Source: Paracoccaceae bacterium (GTDB lineage: Bacteria > Pseudomonadota > Alphaproteobacteria > Rhodobacterales > Rhodobacteraceae). From it: a stretch of 7,889 nucleotides of DNA. The stretch covers positions 1 through 7,889 of the forward strand of contig JAMWZF010000132.1 of the NCBI GenBank assembly GCA_024304875.1, given 5' to 3'. Both the position numbers and the translations under genes were made by a program. Positions within the stretch are counted from its first letter, which is position 1, and each line of letters opens with the position of its first letter. This document shows, piece by piece, positions 1 to 6,636 of this stretch. The notes under the pieces were generated by a model. The model was not told the DNA's origin. It searched no databases and was given only the letters and a program-made list of their open reading frames with translations.

Positions 1-1345
1 TGTTGGTGCCGTTCACCCAGACCACCCCGGCCGCCAGCTGCGGCGCGATGCCGAGGGCGAGGTTGATGTTCTCGGACCAGACCGAGGCCGCGAGGCCGTA
101 GCGCGTGTTGTTCGCCAGTTCGACGGCTTCGGAGGGCGTGCGGAAGGTGGTCGACACCAGCACCGGGCCGAAGATCTCCTCCTGCATCAGCGGATGGGCG
201 GGGGAGAGGCCCGAGATCAGCGTCGGCGGGTAGAAGCAGCCTTCCGGCACCTCGCACTTCGCGGTGTAGGTCTCGCCCCCGGTGTTGCCCTCGACCATCT
301 GCCTGATGCGCGCCAGCTGCTCGGGGTCCACCACCGCGCCCACGTCGATGCATTTGTCCAGCGGATCGCCCAACCGCAGGCCGTCCATCCGGGCCTTCAG
401 CTTGGCGTGGAAGCGCTCGGCCACCCCCTCCTGCACCAGAAGGCGCGATCCGGCGCAGCAGACCTGACCGCCGTTGAACCAGATGGCGTCCACCAGCCCC
501 TCGACCGCGCTGTCTAGGTCCGCGTCGTCGAACACGATGTAGGGCGACTTGCCCCCCAGCTCGAGCGTGAGGGACTTGCCCGTCCCCGCCGTCGCTTCGC
601 GGATCAGCCGCCCGACACCGGTGGAGCCGGTGAAGGCCACCTTGTCCACGTCCGATTTCACGATCATCTCGCCCACCGCACCGTCGCCGGTGACGATGTT
701 GACCACGCCCTTCGGCAGCCCCGCCTGCCGGCAGATGTCGGCGAAGGCGAGGGCGGTGAGGGAGGTCCATTCGGCGGGCTTCAGCACGACCGTGTTGCCC
801 ATGGCGAGGGCCGGGGCGATCTTCCACGCCAGCATCAGCAGGGGGAAGTTCCACGGCACGATCTGGCCGCAGACGCCAAGCGCCTCGCGGTCCGGGTGGA
901 GCGTCTCCATCAGCTCGGCCTGGCCGGCGTGGTAGTAGAAATGGCGCTGAGCGAGGGGAATATCGATGTCCCGGCTCTCGCGGATCGGCTTGCCGTTATC
1001 CAGCGTCTCCAGCACCGCGAAGAGGCGGGAGTGCTTCTGCAGCAGGCGGGCAATGGCGTAGAGGTACCGGGCGCGGGCGTGCGCGTCCTTGGCCCATGCG
1101 GCCTGAGCCTTGCGGGCGGCGGCGACGGCGGCGTCCACGTCCCTCTGGGTGCCTTGGGTGATGTCGGCCAGAACGTTGCCCGTCGCGGGGTTCTTCGTCT
1201 CGAAGGTGGTCCCTGGCTTGGTGAACGCCCCATTGATGAAGTGTCCGAACGATCCGCCCTGGTCCACGATCCAGGCCAGCGCCTCCTCCGCGCTTTCCGG
1301 GGCGGGGCCGTAGTCGAGGGTGTCGAAGATTTCCTTGACGGTCAT
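1..1345 (-). CDS. NAD(P)-dependent aldehyde dehydrogenase, C-terminus off the left edge
   Basis: Oxidises an aldehyde to a carboxylic acid with NAD(P)+ in the cytoplasm. 448 codons are visible; the family is usually near 480-500 residues, so roughly the last 50 are missing. Seen: the PWNFP motif with N166, the TLELGGKSP motif with general base E262, and GQVCCAGSR with catalytic cysteine C296. The E-to-C spacing of 34 matches human ALDH2. FTGST (cofactor-binding turn) and EEIFGPV are also present. The ATG at 1345 is preceded by GCAGGAG at a good distance. It starts 41 bases after the deoC stop on the same strand, so the two are almost certainly co-transcribed. This suggests that acetaldehyde from the aldolase reaction is its substrate (inference). 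Family membership is very secure; the substrate is not shown by the sequence. A second aldehyde dehydrogenase often follows in related genomes (from memory) and would lie outside the window. Confidence 0.95.
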   Translation of the reverse strand, partial: MTVKEIFDTLDYGPAPESAEEALAWIVDQGGSFGHFINGAFTKPGTTFETKNPATGNVLADITQGTQRDVDAAVAAARKAQAAWAKDAHARARYLYAIARLLQKHSRLFAVLETLDNGKPIRESRDIDIPLAQRHFYYHAGQAELMETLHPDREALGVCGQIVPWNFPLLMLAWKIAPALAMGNTVVLKPAEWTSLTALAFADICRQAGLPKGVVNIVTGDGAVGEMIVKSDVDKVAFTGSTGVGRLIREATAGTGKSLTLELGGKSPYIVFDDADLDSAVEGLVDAIWFNGGQVCCAGSRLLVQEGVAERFHAKLKARMDGLRLGDPLDKCIDVGAVVDPEQLARIRQMVEGNTGGETYTAKCEVPEGCFYPPTLISGLSPAHPLMQEEIFGPVLVSTTFRTPSEAVELANNTRYGLAASVWSENINLALGIAPQLAAGVVWVNGTN

Positions 1346-1386
1346 CGCCGCGGCTCCTGCTTCATTCTGGCCAAAAAACGCATCTG

Positions 1387-2397
1387 CTACGCCATCGCAT
1401 GGCGCCACGCCGCCGAATAGGCGCCCGTGACGTGGTGATCCAGTTGCCGCTCGATGTCTCCGAGAAGCGACGAGGCCCCGAACCGGAACATGTCCGGCTG
1501 CGTCCAGCGGTCCCCCAGTTCGTCCTTCATCAGGGCGAGGTAGGTGATCGCGTCCTTGGCCTTGGAGATGCCCCCGGCGGGCTTGTAGCCGACCTTGAAG
1601 CCGGTGCGCTCGTGATAGTCGCGGATCGCGCGGATCATCACGAGGGACACCGGAAGCGTCGCGTTCACGCTCTCCTTGCCCGTCGACGTCTTGATGAAAT
1701 CGGCCCCCGCCATCATGCAGATCAGCGACGCACGGGCGACGTTGCGGAGCGTCCCGAGCTCCCCGGTCGCGAGGATCGCCTTGACGTGCGCCTCGCCGCA
1801 GGCCGCCCGCATCTCGGCCATCTCGTCGTAGAGGGCCTGCCAGTCCCGGGTCAGCACGTGGCGGCGCGAGATGACAATGTCGATCTCCTTCGCGCCCGCC
1901 TTCACGCTCTCGCCGATCTCGGCGATGCGCAGCTTGTACGGGGACAGGCCAGCGGGAAACCCGGTCGACACGGCGGCGACGGGGATGCCCGAGCCATCCA
2001 GCGCCTCCACGGCGGTCTCGATCATGTCGTGGTAGACGCAGACCGCGCCGACGGTGAGGTCCGGCAGGCCGAGGGTGTCCAGGATCTCGGCCGACACCGG
2101 CTGCCGCGCCTTGGCGCAGAGCCGCCGGACCCGGCCCGGCGTGTCGTCGCCCGCGAGCGTCGTCAGGTCGATGCAGGACACCGCGCGGGCCAGCCAGGCG
2201 GCCTGGTGCGCCTTCTTGACCGACCGGCGGCCGGGAAGGGTGGCGGCGCGGCGCTCGATGGCCGAGGTGTTGGCCTGCACGGACATGACCCAGTCGAGGT
2301 CGAGGTCCATGCCGGCGTTCCGCGGCTCGTGCACCTGCGGCAGCGATCCCGTCGTCGTTCCGGTCTGACTGGTGGTGCCCGTCTTGGTCTCGGACAT
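1387..2397 (-). CDS. deoC: Deoxyribose-phosphate aldolase, eukaryote-like long form (class I)
   Basis: Cleaves 2-deoxy-D-ribose-5-phosphate to glyceraldehyde-3-phosphate and acetaldehyde, in cytoplasmic deoxynucleoside catabolism. 336 residues, resembling human DERA more than the ~250-residue E. coli enzyme. Seen: FIKTSTGKE with Schiff-base lysine K236, GYKPAGG with K272 (the second catalytic lysine), EIDIVISR with D173 (equivalent of E. coli D102), HVKAILATGELGTL with K206, and a C-terminal DIERQLDHHVTGAY block very close to human DERA. The first ~30 residues are Thr/Ser/Gly-rich and look disordered. The frame stays open a further 100 codons upstream, but ATG 2397 is chosen because AAGGAG lies 9 bases before it and homology begins after it. 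The upstream extension is compositionally odd. First gene of an operon with the aldehyde dehydrogenase and divergent from the response regulator. No DeoR-type repressor is visible nearby. Confidence 0.96.
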   Translation of the reverse strand: MSETKTGTTSQTGTTTGSLPQVHEPRNAGMDLDLDWVMSVQANTSAIERRAATLPGRRSVKKAHQAAWLARAVSCIDLTTLAGDDTPGRVRRLCAKARQPVSAEILDTLGLPDLTVGAVCVYHDMIETAVEALDGSGIPVAAVSTGFPAGLSPYKLRIAEIGESVKAGAKEIDIVISRRHVLTRDWQALYDEMAEMRAACGEAHVKAILATGELGTLRNVARASLICMMAGADFIKTSTGKESVNATLPVSLVMIRAIRDYHERTGFKVGYKPAGGISKAKDAITYLALMKDELGDRWTQPDMFRFGASSLLGDIERQLDHHVTGAYSAAWRHAMA

Positions 2398-2607
2398 GGG
2401 GCCGAACTCCTTGGGTAAGCCGCGCCCCGCAAATGTTTCATGGCCCGCGCCCCCGCGCAAGACGGCGGGACTGCACGTCATCTGCACGGGCGCGGGTCTC
2501 CGCCCTGCACGGGGCGAAGGGAAGGTCGGGCCAGAGACGAGGGAAGAGGCCGATGATGACGATGGAACAGCTTGCAGAGACCGCCCCGCGCCGTAGCATG
2601 GCCGCGC

Positions 2608-2613
2608 AGGAGG
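2608..2613 (+). promoter_or_regulatory. Shine-Dalgarno site deciding a GTG start of the response regulator
   Basis: AGGAGG lies exactly 8 bases before GTG 2622, an almost ideal ribosome binding site. The in-frame ATG codons at 2553, 2556 and 2562 have only a GAGG (2546-2549) that is too close to the first two and rather far from the third. The GTG start puts the ILVVDDD strand at residue 7, as is usual for receiver domains. Confidence 0.6.
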
Positions 2614-2621
2614 GCGACAGC

Positions 2622-3314
2622 GTGGCGGAGGCGGCAACGATCCTTGTGGTCGACGACGACCCGGAGATCCGGGAGGTCCTGACCATCGCCCTGACACTGG
2701 CGGGGCACGTCACCCACGAGGCGGCGGACGGCGCGGCGGCGCTGCAGATGGCCGAGGCGGTGCGCCCAGACCTTGTCGTCCTCGACATCGGCCTGCCCGA
2801 GCGCGACGGCCTCGACGTCTGCCGCGAATTGCGGGCGAAGGGGCCGGTGCCGGTCCTGTTCCTGTCGGCCCGGGGGGACGAGATCGACCGGGTCCTCGGC
2901 CTCGAGATGGGGGCCGACGACTATGTCACCAAGCCTTTTTCGCCCCGCGAACTGGTGGCGCGGGTCAAGGCGATCCTGAAGCGGTCGGGGACCGCGCAGC
3001 CCGGATCGGTCCTCTCCCGCGGGCTGATCGAGATCGACCCCGAGCGGCACATCTGCCGGGTCGCCGGCGCGCCTGTGGCCCTGACCGCGCGCGAGATGGA
3101 GATCCTGTCCCGCCTCATGGCCCGGCCCGACCACGTCGTCGCCCGGCCCCGGCTGGTGGATGCGGTCTGGGGCACCGGGGTCGGGGTCAGCGACCGGACC
3201 CTCGACAGCCACCTGCGGAACCTGCGGACGAAACTGACCGAGGCGGGATGCGCCGACGCGATCGAGACGCTGCACGGGGTCGGCATCCGGATGGGTCCCT
3301 GTCGAAACACATGA
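2622..3314 (+). CDS. OmpR/PhoB-family response regulator (CreB-like)
   Basis: DNA-binding transcription factor activated by phosphorylation from the adjacent kinase. 230 residues from the GTG start. Receiver domain ~5-115: acidic pair D11/D12, phospho-acceptor D55 in LVVLDIGLP, S82 in LFLSARG and K104 in YVTKPFSPRE. A short linker (~116-130) leads to a winged-helix DNA-binding domain ~132-228, with LTAREMEIL, a recognition region around DRTLDSHLRNLRTKL, and a terminal GVGIRM in place of the usual GYRF. The stretch PVLFLSARGDEIDRVLGLE is strikingly like E. coli CreB, and the regulator-then-kinase order matches creBC, but orthology is not shown. Starting at ATG 2553 would add 23 residues with no recognisable domain. 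Divergent from deoC; the shared 224-base gap holds no convincing -35/-10 pair or operator repeat that I can see. Target genes are unknown. Confidence 0.93.
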   Translation: MAEAATILVVDDDPEIREVLTIALTLAGHVTHEAADGAAALQMAEAVRPDLVVLDIGLPERDGLDVCRELRAKGPVPVLFLSARGDEIDRVLGLEMGADDYVTKPFSPRELVARVKAILKRSGTAQPGSVLSRGLIEIDPERHICRVAGAPVALTAREMEILSRLMARPDHVVARPRLVDAVWGTGVGVSDRTLDSHLRNLRTKLTEAGCADAIETLHGVGIRMGPCRNT

Positions 3315-4279
3315 CGCGGGACCGGGTAGCACGCAAATGGCGGCCGGGGCTGGGGCTGATCCTCGGCTGCACCTTGGCCGCCGTGCTCTGCCTGCCGCTG
3401 TTCGGCATCTTCGCGGTCGACGCGCTTTGCGGGCCCGGTGCGCCCTGCGGTCCGGCAACGGCCCTGGTCACGGCGGTGGTCCTGATCGCCACGGCGCTGG
3501 TGGGCTATGTCCTGTGGCGCATCCTGCTCCGGCCGATCACCGCGCTGGCGTCCCGGGCCGAGCGGATCAAGGCCGGGGACGAGGGCGCGCTTTCGCCCCT
3601 GACCCACTACGGCACCCGCGAGATAGGCGAGATGGGGCAGGCGATCCTCGACATGGGCCGGGTGCTTCAGGGGCGCGAGGCGGTGCTGCGGTCCTACGCC
3701 GACCACGTCACCCACGAACTGAAGTCGCCTCTCACGGTGCTGCGCGGCGCGGCCGAACTGCTCGACACCGACGACCTCGGCCCCGGGGAGCGCGCCCGCC
3801 TGCTGGCCCGGATCGACGGCGCGGCCGAACGGATGACGATGCTGCTGGATGCCCAGCGGGCGCTCGCGCGGGCGCAGGAGCCCTTCGCCGCCGGGTCATC
3901 GCGCCTCGCCCCCATTGTTGCCGAACTGGTCCACGACTATCCCGACCTGGCGCTGATGGTGGAGCAGGATGCCGAAGTGCCCCTCGGCCCCGACGGTCTG
4001 CGGCTTGTCCTGGGGCACCTCGTCGGCAACGCGGCCGATCACGGCGCGGGCGAGGTCCGCCTGCGCGCCACGCCCGAACGGCTTCAGGTCTCGGACGACG
4101 GACCGGGCATCTCTCCGGGAAATGCCGAGCGCATCTTCGATCCCTTCTTCACCACCCGGCGCGAGGGCGGCGGCACCGGCATGGGGCTGCCCATCGTGCG
4201 CCGGATGCTTGAGGCCCATGGCGCCACGATCCGGCTGGACCAGAGCACCGGCGGCGCGCGCTTTGTCGTCGACTTCTGA
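3311..4279 (+). CDS. Membrane sensor histidine kinase, HAMP-containing, minimal periplasmic loop
   Basis: Autophosphorylates on histidine and passes the phosphate to the upstream regulator. 322 residues; ATG 3311 overlaps the regulator's TGA as ATGA, so translation is probably coupled. Order: TM1 ~13-36, a periplasmic loop of about 13 residues (~37-49), TM2 ~50-70, HAMP ~70-122, dimerisation/H-box ~126-190 with H135 in THELKSPLT, and a catalytic ATPase domain ~195-322. The latter has N240 (N box), DDGPGIS (G1, 262-268), FDPFFTT (F box, 276-282) and GGGTGMGLPI (G2, 286-295). The THELKSPLTVLRGAAELL region resembles CreC. There is no PAS, Cache or other sensor domain; the signal must be sensed in the membrane, by HAMP, or by the tiny loop, which carries two cysteines (C40 and C46). 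An upstream in-frame ATG (3248) lies inside the regulator gene and lacks the coupling, so it was not chosen. Confidence 0.94.
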   Translation: MTRDRVARKWRPGLGLILGCTLAAVLCLPLFGIFAVDALCGPGAPCGPATALVTAVVLIATALVGYVLWRILLRPITALASRAERIKAGDEGALSPLTHYGTREIGEMGQAILDMGRVLQGREAVLRSYADHVTHELKSPLTVLRGAAELLDTDDLGPGERARLLARIDGAAERMTMLLDAQRALARAQEPFAAGSSRLAPIVAELVHDYPDLALMVEQDAEVPLGPDGLRLVLGHLVGNAADHGAGEVRLRATPERLQVSDDGPGISPGNAERIFDPFFTTRREGGGTGMGLPIVRRMLEAHGATIRLDQSTGGARFVVDF

Positions 4280-4300
4280 GATCGAGTGACGCGGGCAGGT

Positions 4301-4335
4301 CCGGACCCACCTTACGGGCGCGAAGCCCGGTCCGG
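4301..4335. repeat. GC-rich hairpin 21 bases after the kinase stop
   Basis: CCGGACC (4301-4307) pairs with GGTCCGG (4329-4335). Inside, GGGC (4316-4319) pairs with GCCC (4325-4328) around a GCGAA loop, leaving a seven- to eight-base bulge on the 5' side. No T-run follows, so it is not a canonical intrinsic terminator. It could protect the 3' end of the kinase mRNA or be part of the repeat cluster next to it. Confidence 0.5.
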
Positions 4336-4357
4336 TGTGCATGGCGGAGAGGTCGGA

Positions 4358-4475
4358 CTGGGGCGCTGCCCCAGACCCCGAGGTATTTGGCAGCGAAAAG
4401 AGAATGAAGGGCGCGTCCTGCCGCCTCTTTTCGCCACAAATACCTCGGGGGGCCGAAGGCGGGGGCGGCGCCCCC
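4358..4475. repeat. Composite palindromic intergenic element at a convergent gene junction
   Basis: Two inverted copies of one unit face each other. The outer arms CCCCGAGGTATTTG (4376-4389) and its exact complement (4437-4450) match over 14 of 14 bases. After a 3-by-2 internal mismatch, GCGAAAAGAG (4393-4402) matches its complement (4425-4434) over 10 of 10, leaving a 22-base loop. Each unit is flanked outside by its own small hairpin: 4358-4374 (7-bp stem, 3-base loop) and 4461-4475 (6-bp stem). These two are near-complements of each other, so the symmetry covers almost the whole element. From memory, a CCCCGAGGTATTTG-like unit is scattered between genes in Rhodobacteraceae. It contains no ORF of its own. 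It lies between convergent genes, consistent with a BIME/REP-like or MITE-derived element that may stop transcription or protect RNA in both directions. Confidence 0.8.
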
Positions 4476-4523
4476 TCGACGGTTCCGATCGGATCCGACC
4501 CCTGGGGCGGGCGCGATGGCCCT

Positions 4524-4539
4524 GTGGGTCCGGGCCCAC
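4524..4539 (-). repeat. Small hairpin just past the Udh-like gene stop
   Basis: GTGGGT pairs with GCCCAC around a CCGG loop (one G-U pair on one strand), 9 bases beyond the stop of the minus-strand Udh-like gene. No T-run follows on that strand, so terminator function is only possible. The 14-base segment 4527-4540 matches 4298-4311 at 13 of 14 positions, so near-identical sequence flanks the palindromic element on both sides. Confidence 0.4.
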
Positions 4540-4548
4540 CGTCCCCCG

Positions 4549-5388
4549 TCAGCCCTCGTTCTCGGTCATCTTGCGGATGCCCTCGACGCCGCTTTCGCCG
4601 AGGTCGACGACGGCGAAGGGGCCGCCCAGCTTGGAGTAGCCGAGATTCTGCGCATCGACCCGGGGCGTTTTCGCCATCAGCGCCTTTGCCCAGTCCTCGG
4701 CGTTGTCCTGCGGGCGGTAGCCGAGGAAGGGAACCTTGTCGTTCAGCACCGGCGCGCGGTCGTTGGCCGAGACGCCGTAGGCCACGGTAAAGCCGACGGT
4801 GGGGGTGAGGATCGCGCGTTCGACGAGGTGGACGCAGTCGCGGGGGCTGAGCCAGGTCGTCAGGGCGCGCAGGTTCTGCGGTTCTTCGGTGCAGGACAGG
4901 ATGCGCAGGTGGACCGACTCGAGGCCCCGCTTTTCCCAGTACATCCTCCCGAGGTCCTCGGCGAAGCATTTGGCGAGGCCGTAGAAGGTGTCGGGCCGGT
5001 GGGGTTCATCCACGCCGATGCCGGCGTTCGTGTCGCACATGCCGACCGCGTGGATCGAGGAGGCGTAGACGATGCGGCGGGCGCCGGCCTGGTAGGCGCT
5101 CTCCCAGATGTTGTAGGCGCCGACGTAGTTGGGGCCGAGGAGTTCGGGGAAGGGAGCCTCGTCCACGCGGGCCCCGAGGTGCACCACCATCTCGACCCCG
5201 TCCATCAGCGGCGCGATCTGGTCCATCTCGGCGAGGTCGGCAGTGACCCAGGTTTCGTTGCCGTTGGTCTCCGCCGGGGCTTCGGTGATGTCGGTGGACA
5301 CCAGCTCTTCGGCCATCGCCGAAAGAGGCCCGCGCAGGCGGGAGCCGATGAAGCCGGCCGCGCCGGTGAGGACGATCTTGCGCAGCAT
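4549..5388 (-). CDS. NAD-dependent epimerase/dehydratase family, uronate-dehydrogenase-like
   Basis: Short-chain (extended SDR) oxidoreductase of 279 residues, cytoplasmic. Seen: Rossmann motif G9-A-A-G12-F-I-G15, D33 at the end of strand 2 (favouring NAD+ over NADP+), a VVHLGA strand near residue 70, S110/S111 in YASSIHAVG, and the catalytic pair Y136/K140 in FYGLAKCFAEDLGRMY. The SCTEEPQNLR and later PFLGYRPQDNAE blocks closely resemble Agrobacterium uronate dehydrogenase (recalled family sequence), which oxidises galacturonate or glucuronate to an aldarolactone. The family's SSNH reads SSIH here, so the substrate may differ, and I do not assign udh. ATG 5388 has AGAAGGAG 7 bases upstream. 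It is the last gene of the rsgA/FAD-oxidoreductase/Udh-like set, 25 bases after the previous stop, and probably co-transcribed. No uronate isomerase, lactonase or aldarate dehydratase is visible in the window. Confidence 0.88.
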   Translation of the reverse strand: MLRKIVLTGAAGFIGSRLRGPLSAMAEELVSTDITEAPAETNGNETWVTADLAEMDQIAPLMDGVEMVVHLGARVDEAPFPELLGPNYVGAYNIWESAYQAGARRIVYASSIHAVGMCDTNAGIGVDEPHRPDTFYGLAKCFAEDLGRMYWEKRGLESVHLRILSCTEEPQNLRALTTWLSPRDCVHLVERAILTPTVGFTVAYGVSANDRAPVLNDKVPFLGYRPQDNAEDWAKALMAKTPRVDAQNLGYSKLGGPFAVVDLGESGVEGIRKMTENEG

Positions 5389-5413
5389 ACCTGCACTCCT
5401 TCTACGTCAGTTG

Positions 5414-6589
5414 TCAGATCACCGCCCGCTCGATCAGCGGCTGGTCGTTCAGCACCCGCCCGTGGCCGAGCTCGGTCAGGTTCATCGACCGGTAATGGCC
5501 GTAGATGATGAGCTCGGACAGCCCTCGGCCCACGGCGGGGGCGTGTTGCAGGCCATGGCCCGAGAAGCCGTTGGCGAGGATGAGGTTCTCCATCTCGGCG
5601 TGAAAGCCGAGGACGGCATTCTGGTCGAGGGTGTTGTAGTCGTAGTGCCCGACCCAGCTGTTCATCACCTTGATCCGTTCGAAGGCCGGGATGCGGGCGG
5701 CGAGGGCGGGCCAGACCTTTTCCTCGAAGATGGTGTGGTCCATCTCGAAGTCGTCCGGGTCGACCGCCCCGTCCACCACCGGCGGGCAGCCGGCCATGTA
5801 ATGCGCTCCGTCCTGCCGGACGTGCACGCCCGAGGGGTCGATGGTCAGCGGCAGGGTCTTTTCCAGCGGCTCGGCGGCGTCGAAGACGAAGGTGAAGCGC
5901 TTGCGCGGCTCCACCGGCAGCGACAGCTCGGCATAGCCCATCACCTCGTTCGCGCGGGTGCCGGCGGCGTTGACGACGTATCCGCACTCGATCTCTTCGC
6001 CGGTGTCCAGCAGGACGCCGGTCAGGGTCCGGCCCCGGCGGCGGAGCGCGATGCAGGTGGCCTGGACGTATTCGACCCGCCGCGACTTGCCGTCCCGCTT
6101 CATCCAGTCGAAGACCGTGGCGCCGTCGAAATACCCCTCGTCCACCGGGTTGTGAGAGCCCAGCCGGATCCCCTCCAGGTCGTAGAACGGCCATTCGGCG
6201 GCGATCTCCTCGGGCGTCATTATCCGGGTGCCGGCGCCGAGCGCCGCCTGTTTCTTCTGCGCGGCCTTGAGGGAGGCGGCGAATTCGGGCGTGTCGGCGA
6301 GGTAGAGGTAGCCGAAGCTCTTGAAGGGAATGTCGGGGGCGTAGAGGTCATCCACGTAGTCGTGGAAGTTGCGGATGAACTCGGCGCCGAACCGGGACAT
6401 GGCGATGTTCGTCTCGGTGCCGAACTGCTGGCGGATGCAGGAATTGGTGTGGGTGGTGGCCGCGAACTCGTAAGTCGGGTCCTTCTCGATCACCATGATC
6501 CTGCCGGTGAAATCGGGATTGCGCGCCGTCCACCAGGCGATGGAGGCGCCGATGATCCCGCCGCCGATGATGACCACGTCCGCTTTCAT
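5414..6589 (-). CDS. FAD-dependent oxidoreductase of the DAO family, FOXRED1-like
   Basis: Flavoprotein expected to oxidise an amine, amino acid or hydroxy acid. 391 residues, with an N-terminal Rossmann strand VVIIGGGIIGASIAW (G9, G11, G14) and E35 at the end of strand 2 to hold the FAD ribose. VVNAAGTRAN (205-214) is the second FAD contact, and the C-terminal GFSGHGLQHAPAVGR (351-365) is the flavin-covering motif. The block SWVGHYDYNTLDQNAVLG followed by the GFSGHG motif closely parallels human FOXRED1. That similarity, rather than to sarcosine oxidase or DadA, defines the subfamily, whose bacterial substrates are poorly known. ATG 6589 has only a weak AGGGTGG four bases upstream, but the dinucleotide motif begins at residue 5, so the start is credible. 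It is 47 bases after the rsgA stop and 25 bases before the Udh-like start, suggesting one transcript. No signal peptide or membrane segment is apparent. Confidence 0.92.
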   Translation of the reverse strand: MKADVVIIGGGIIGASIAWWTARNPDFTGRIMVIEKDPTYEFAATTHTNSCIRQQFGTETNIAMSRFGAEFIRNFHDYVDDLYAPDIPFKSFGYLYLADTPEFAASLKAAQKKQAALGAGTRIMTPEEIAAEWPFYDLEGIRLGSHNPVDEGYFDGATVFDWMKRDGKSRRVEYVQATCIALRRRGRTLTGVLLDTGEEIECGYVVNAAGTRANEVMGYAELSLPVEPRKRFTFVFDAAEPLEKTLPLTIDPSGVHVRQDGAHYMAGCPPVVDGAVDPDDFEMDHTIFEEKVWPALAARIPAFERIKVMNSWVGHYDYNTLDQNAVLGFHAEMENLILANGFSGHGLQHAPAVGRGLSELIIYGHYRSMNLTELGHGRVLNDQPLIERAVI

Positions 6590-6636
6590 GGGGCCACCCT
6601 ATCGGCGGATGGCCCCGGCGCAAGGTGTGTCGGCGG

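Noticed and set aside
1399..2418. 339-codon plus-strand open frame antisense to deoC
   Set aside because: deoC has all catalytic residues in place; the antisense product is His/Arg/Gly-rich with no domain.
2502..2517. Small CGCCC/GGGCG hairpin upstream of the response regulator as an operator or attenuator
   Set aside because: A five-base GC stem in such GC-rich DNA is expected by chance, and nothing else supports it.
2398..2697. 100-codon N-terminal extension of deoC in the open frame
   Set aside because: Homology begins after ATG 2397, which has a good AAGGAG. The extension overlaps the divergent regulator gene and is compositionally like a GC-rich shadow frame.
2478..3458. 326-codon open frame antisense to the two-component system
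   Set aside because: It is opposite two clearly conserved genes with full domain motifs; its own translation shows no domain and is rich in Arg/Pro/Gly/Ala, as expected of shadow frames in GC-rich DNA.
4280..4548. CRISPR-like or tandem repeat array at the convergent junction
   Set aside because: The repeats are inverted, few, and not regularly spaced with unique spacers; this is a palindromic intergenic element.
4335..4790. Plus-strand open frame through the palindromic element
   Set aside because: Low-complexity Arg/Pro/Gly/Ser translation, overlaps the real minus-strand Udh-like gene, and no credible start signal.
3896..4969. 357-codon minus-strand open frame spanning the kinase end, the repeat region and the Udh-like gene
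   Set aside because: It crosses three unrelated features, including a palindromic element, and has no recognisable motif; an artefact of few stop codons.
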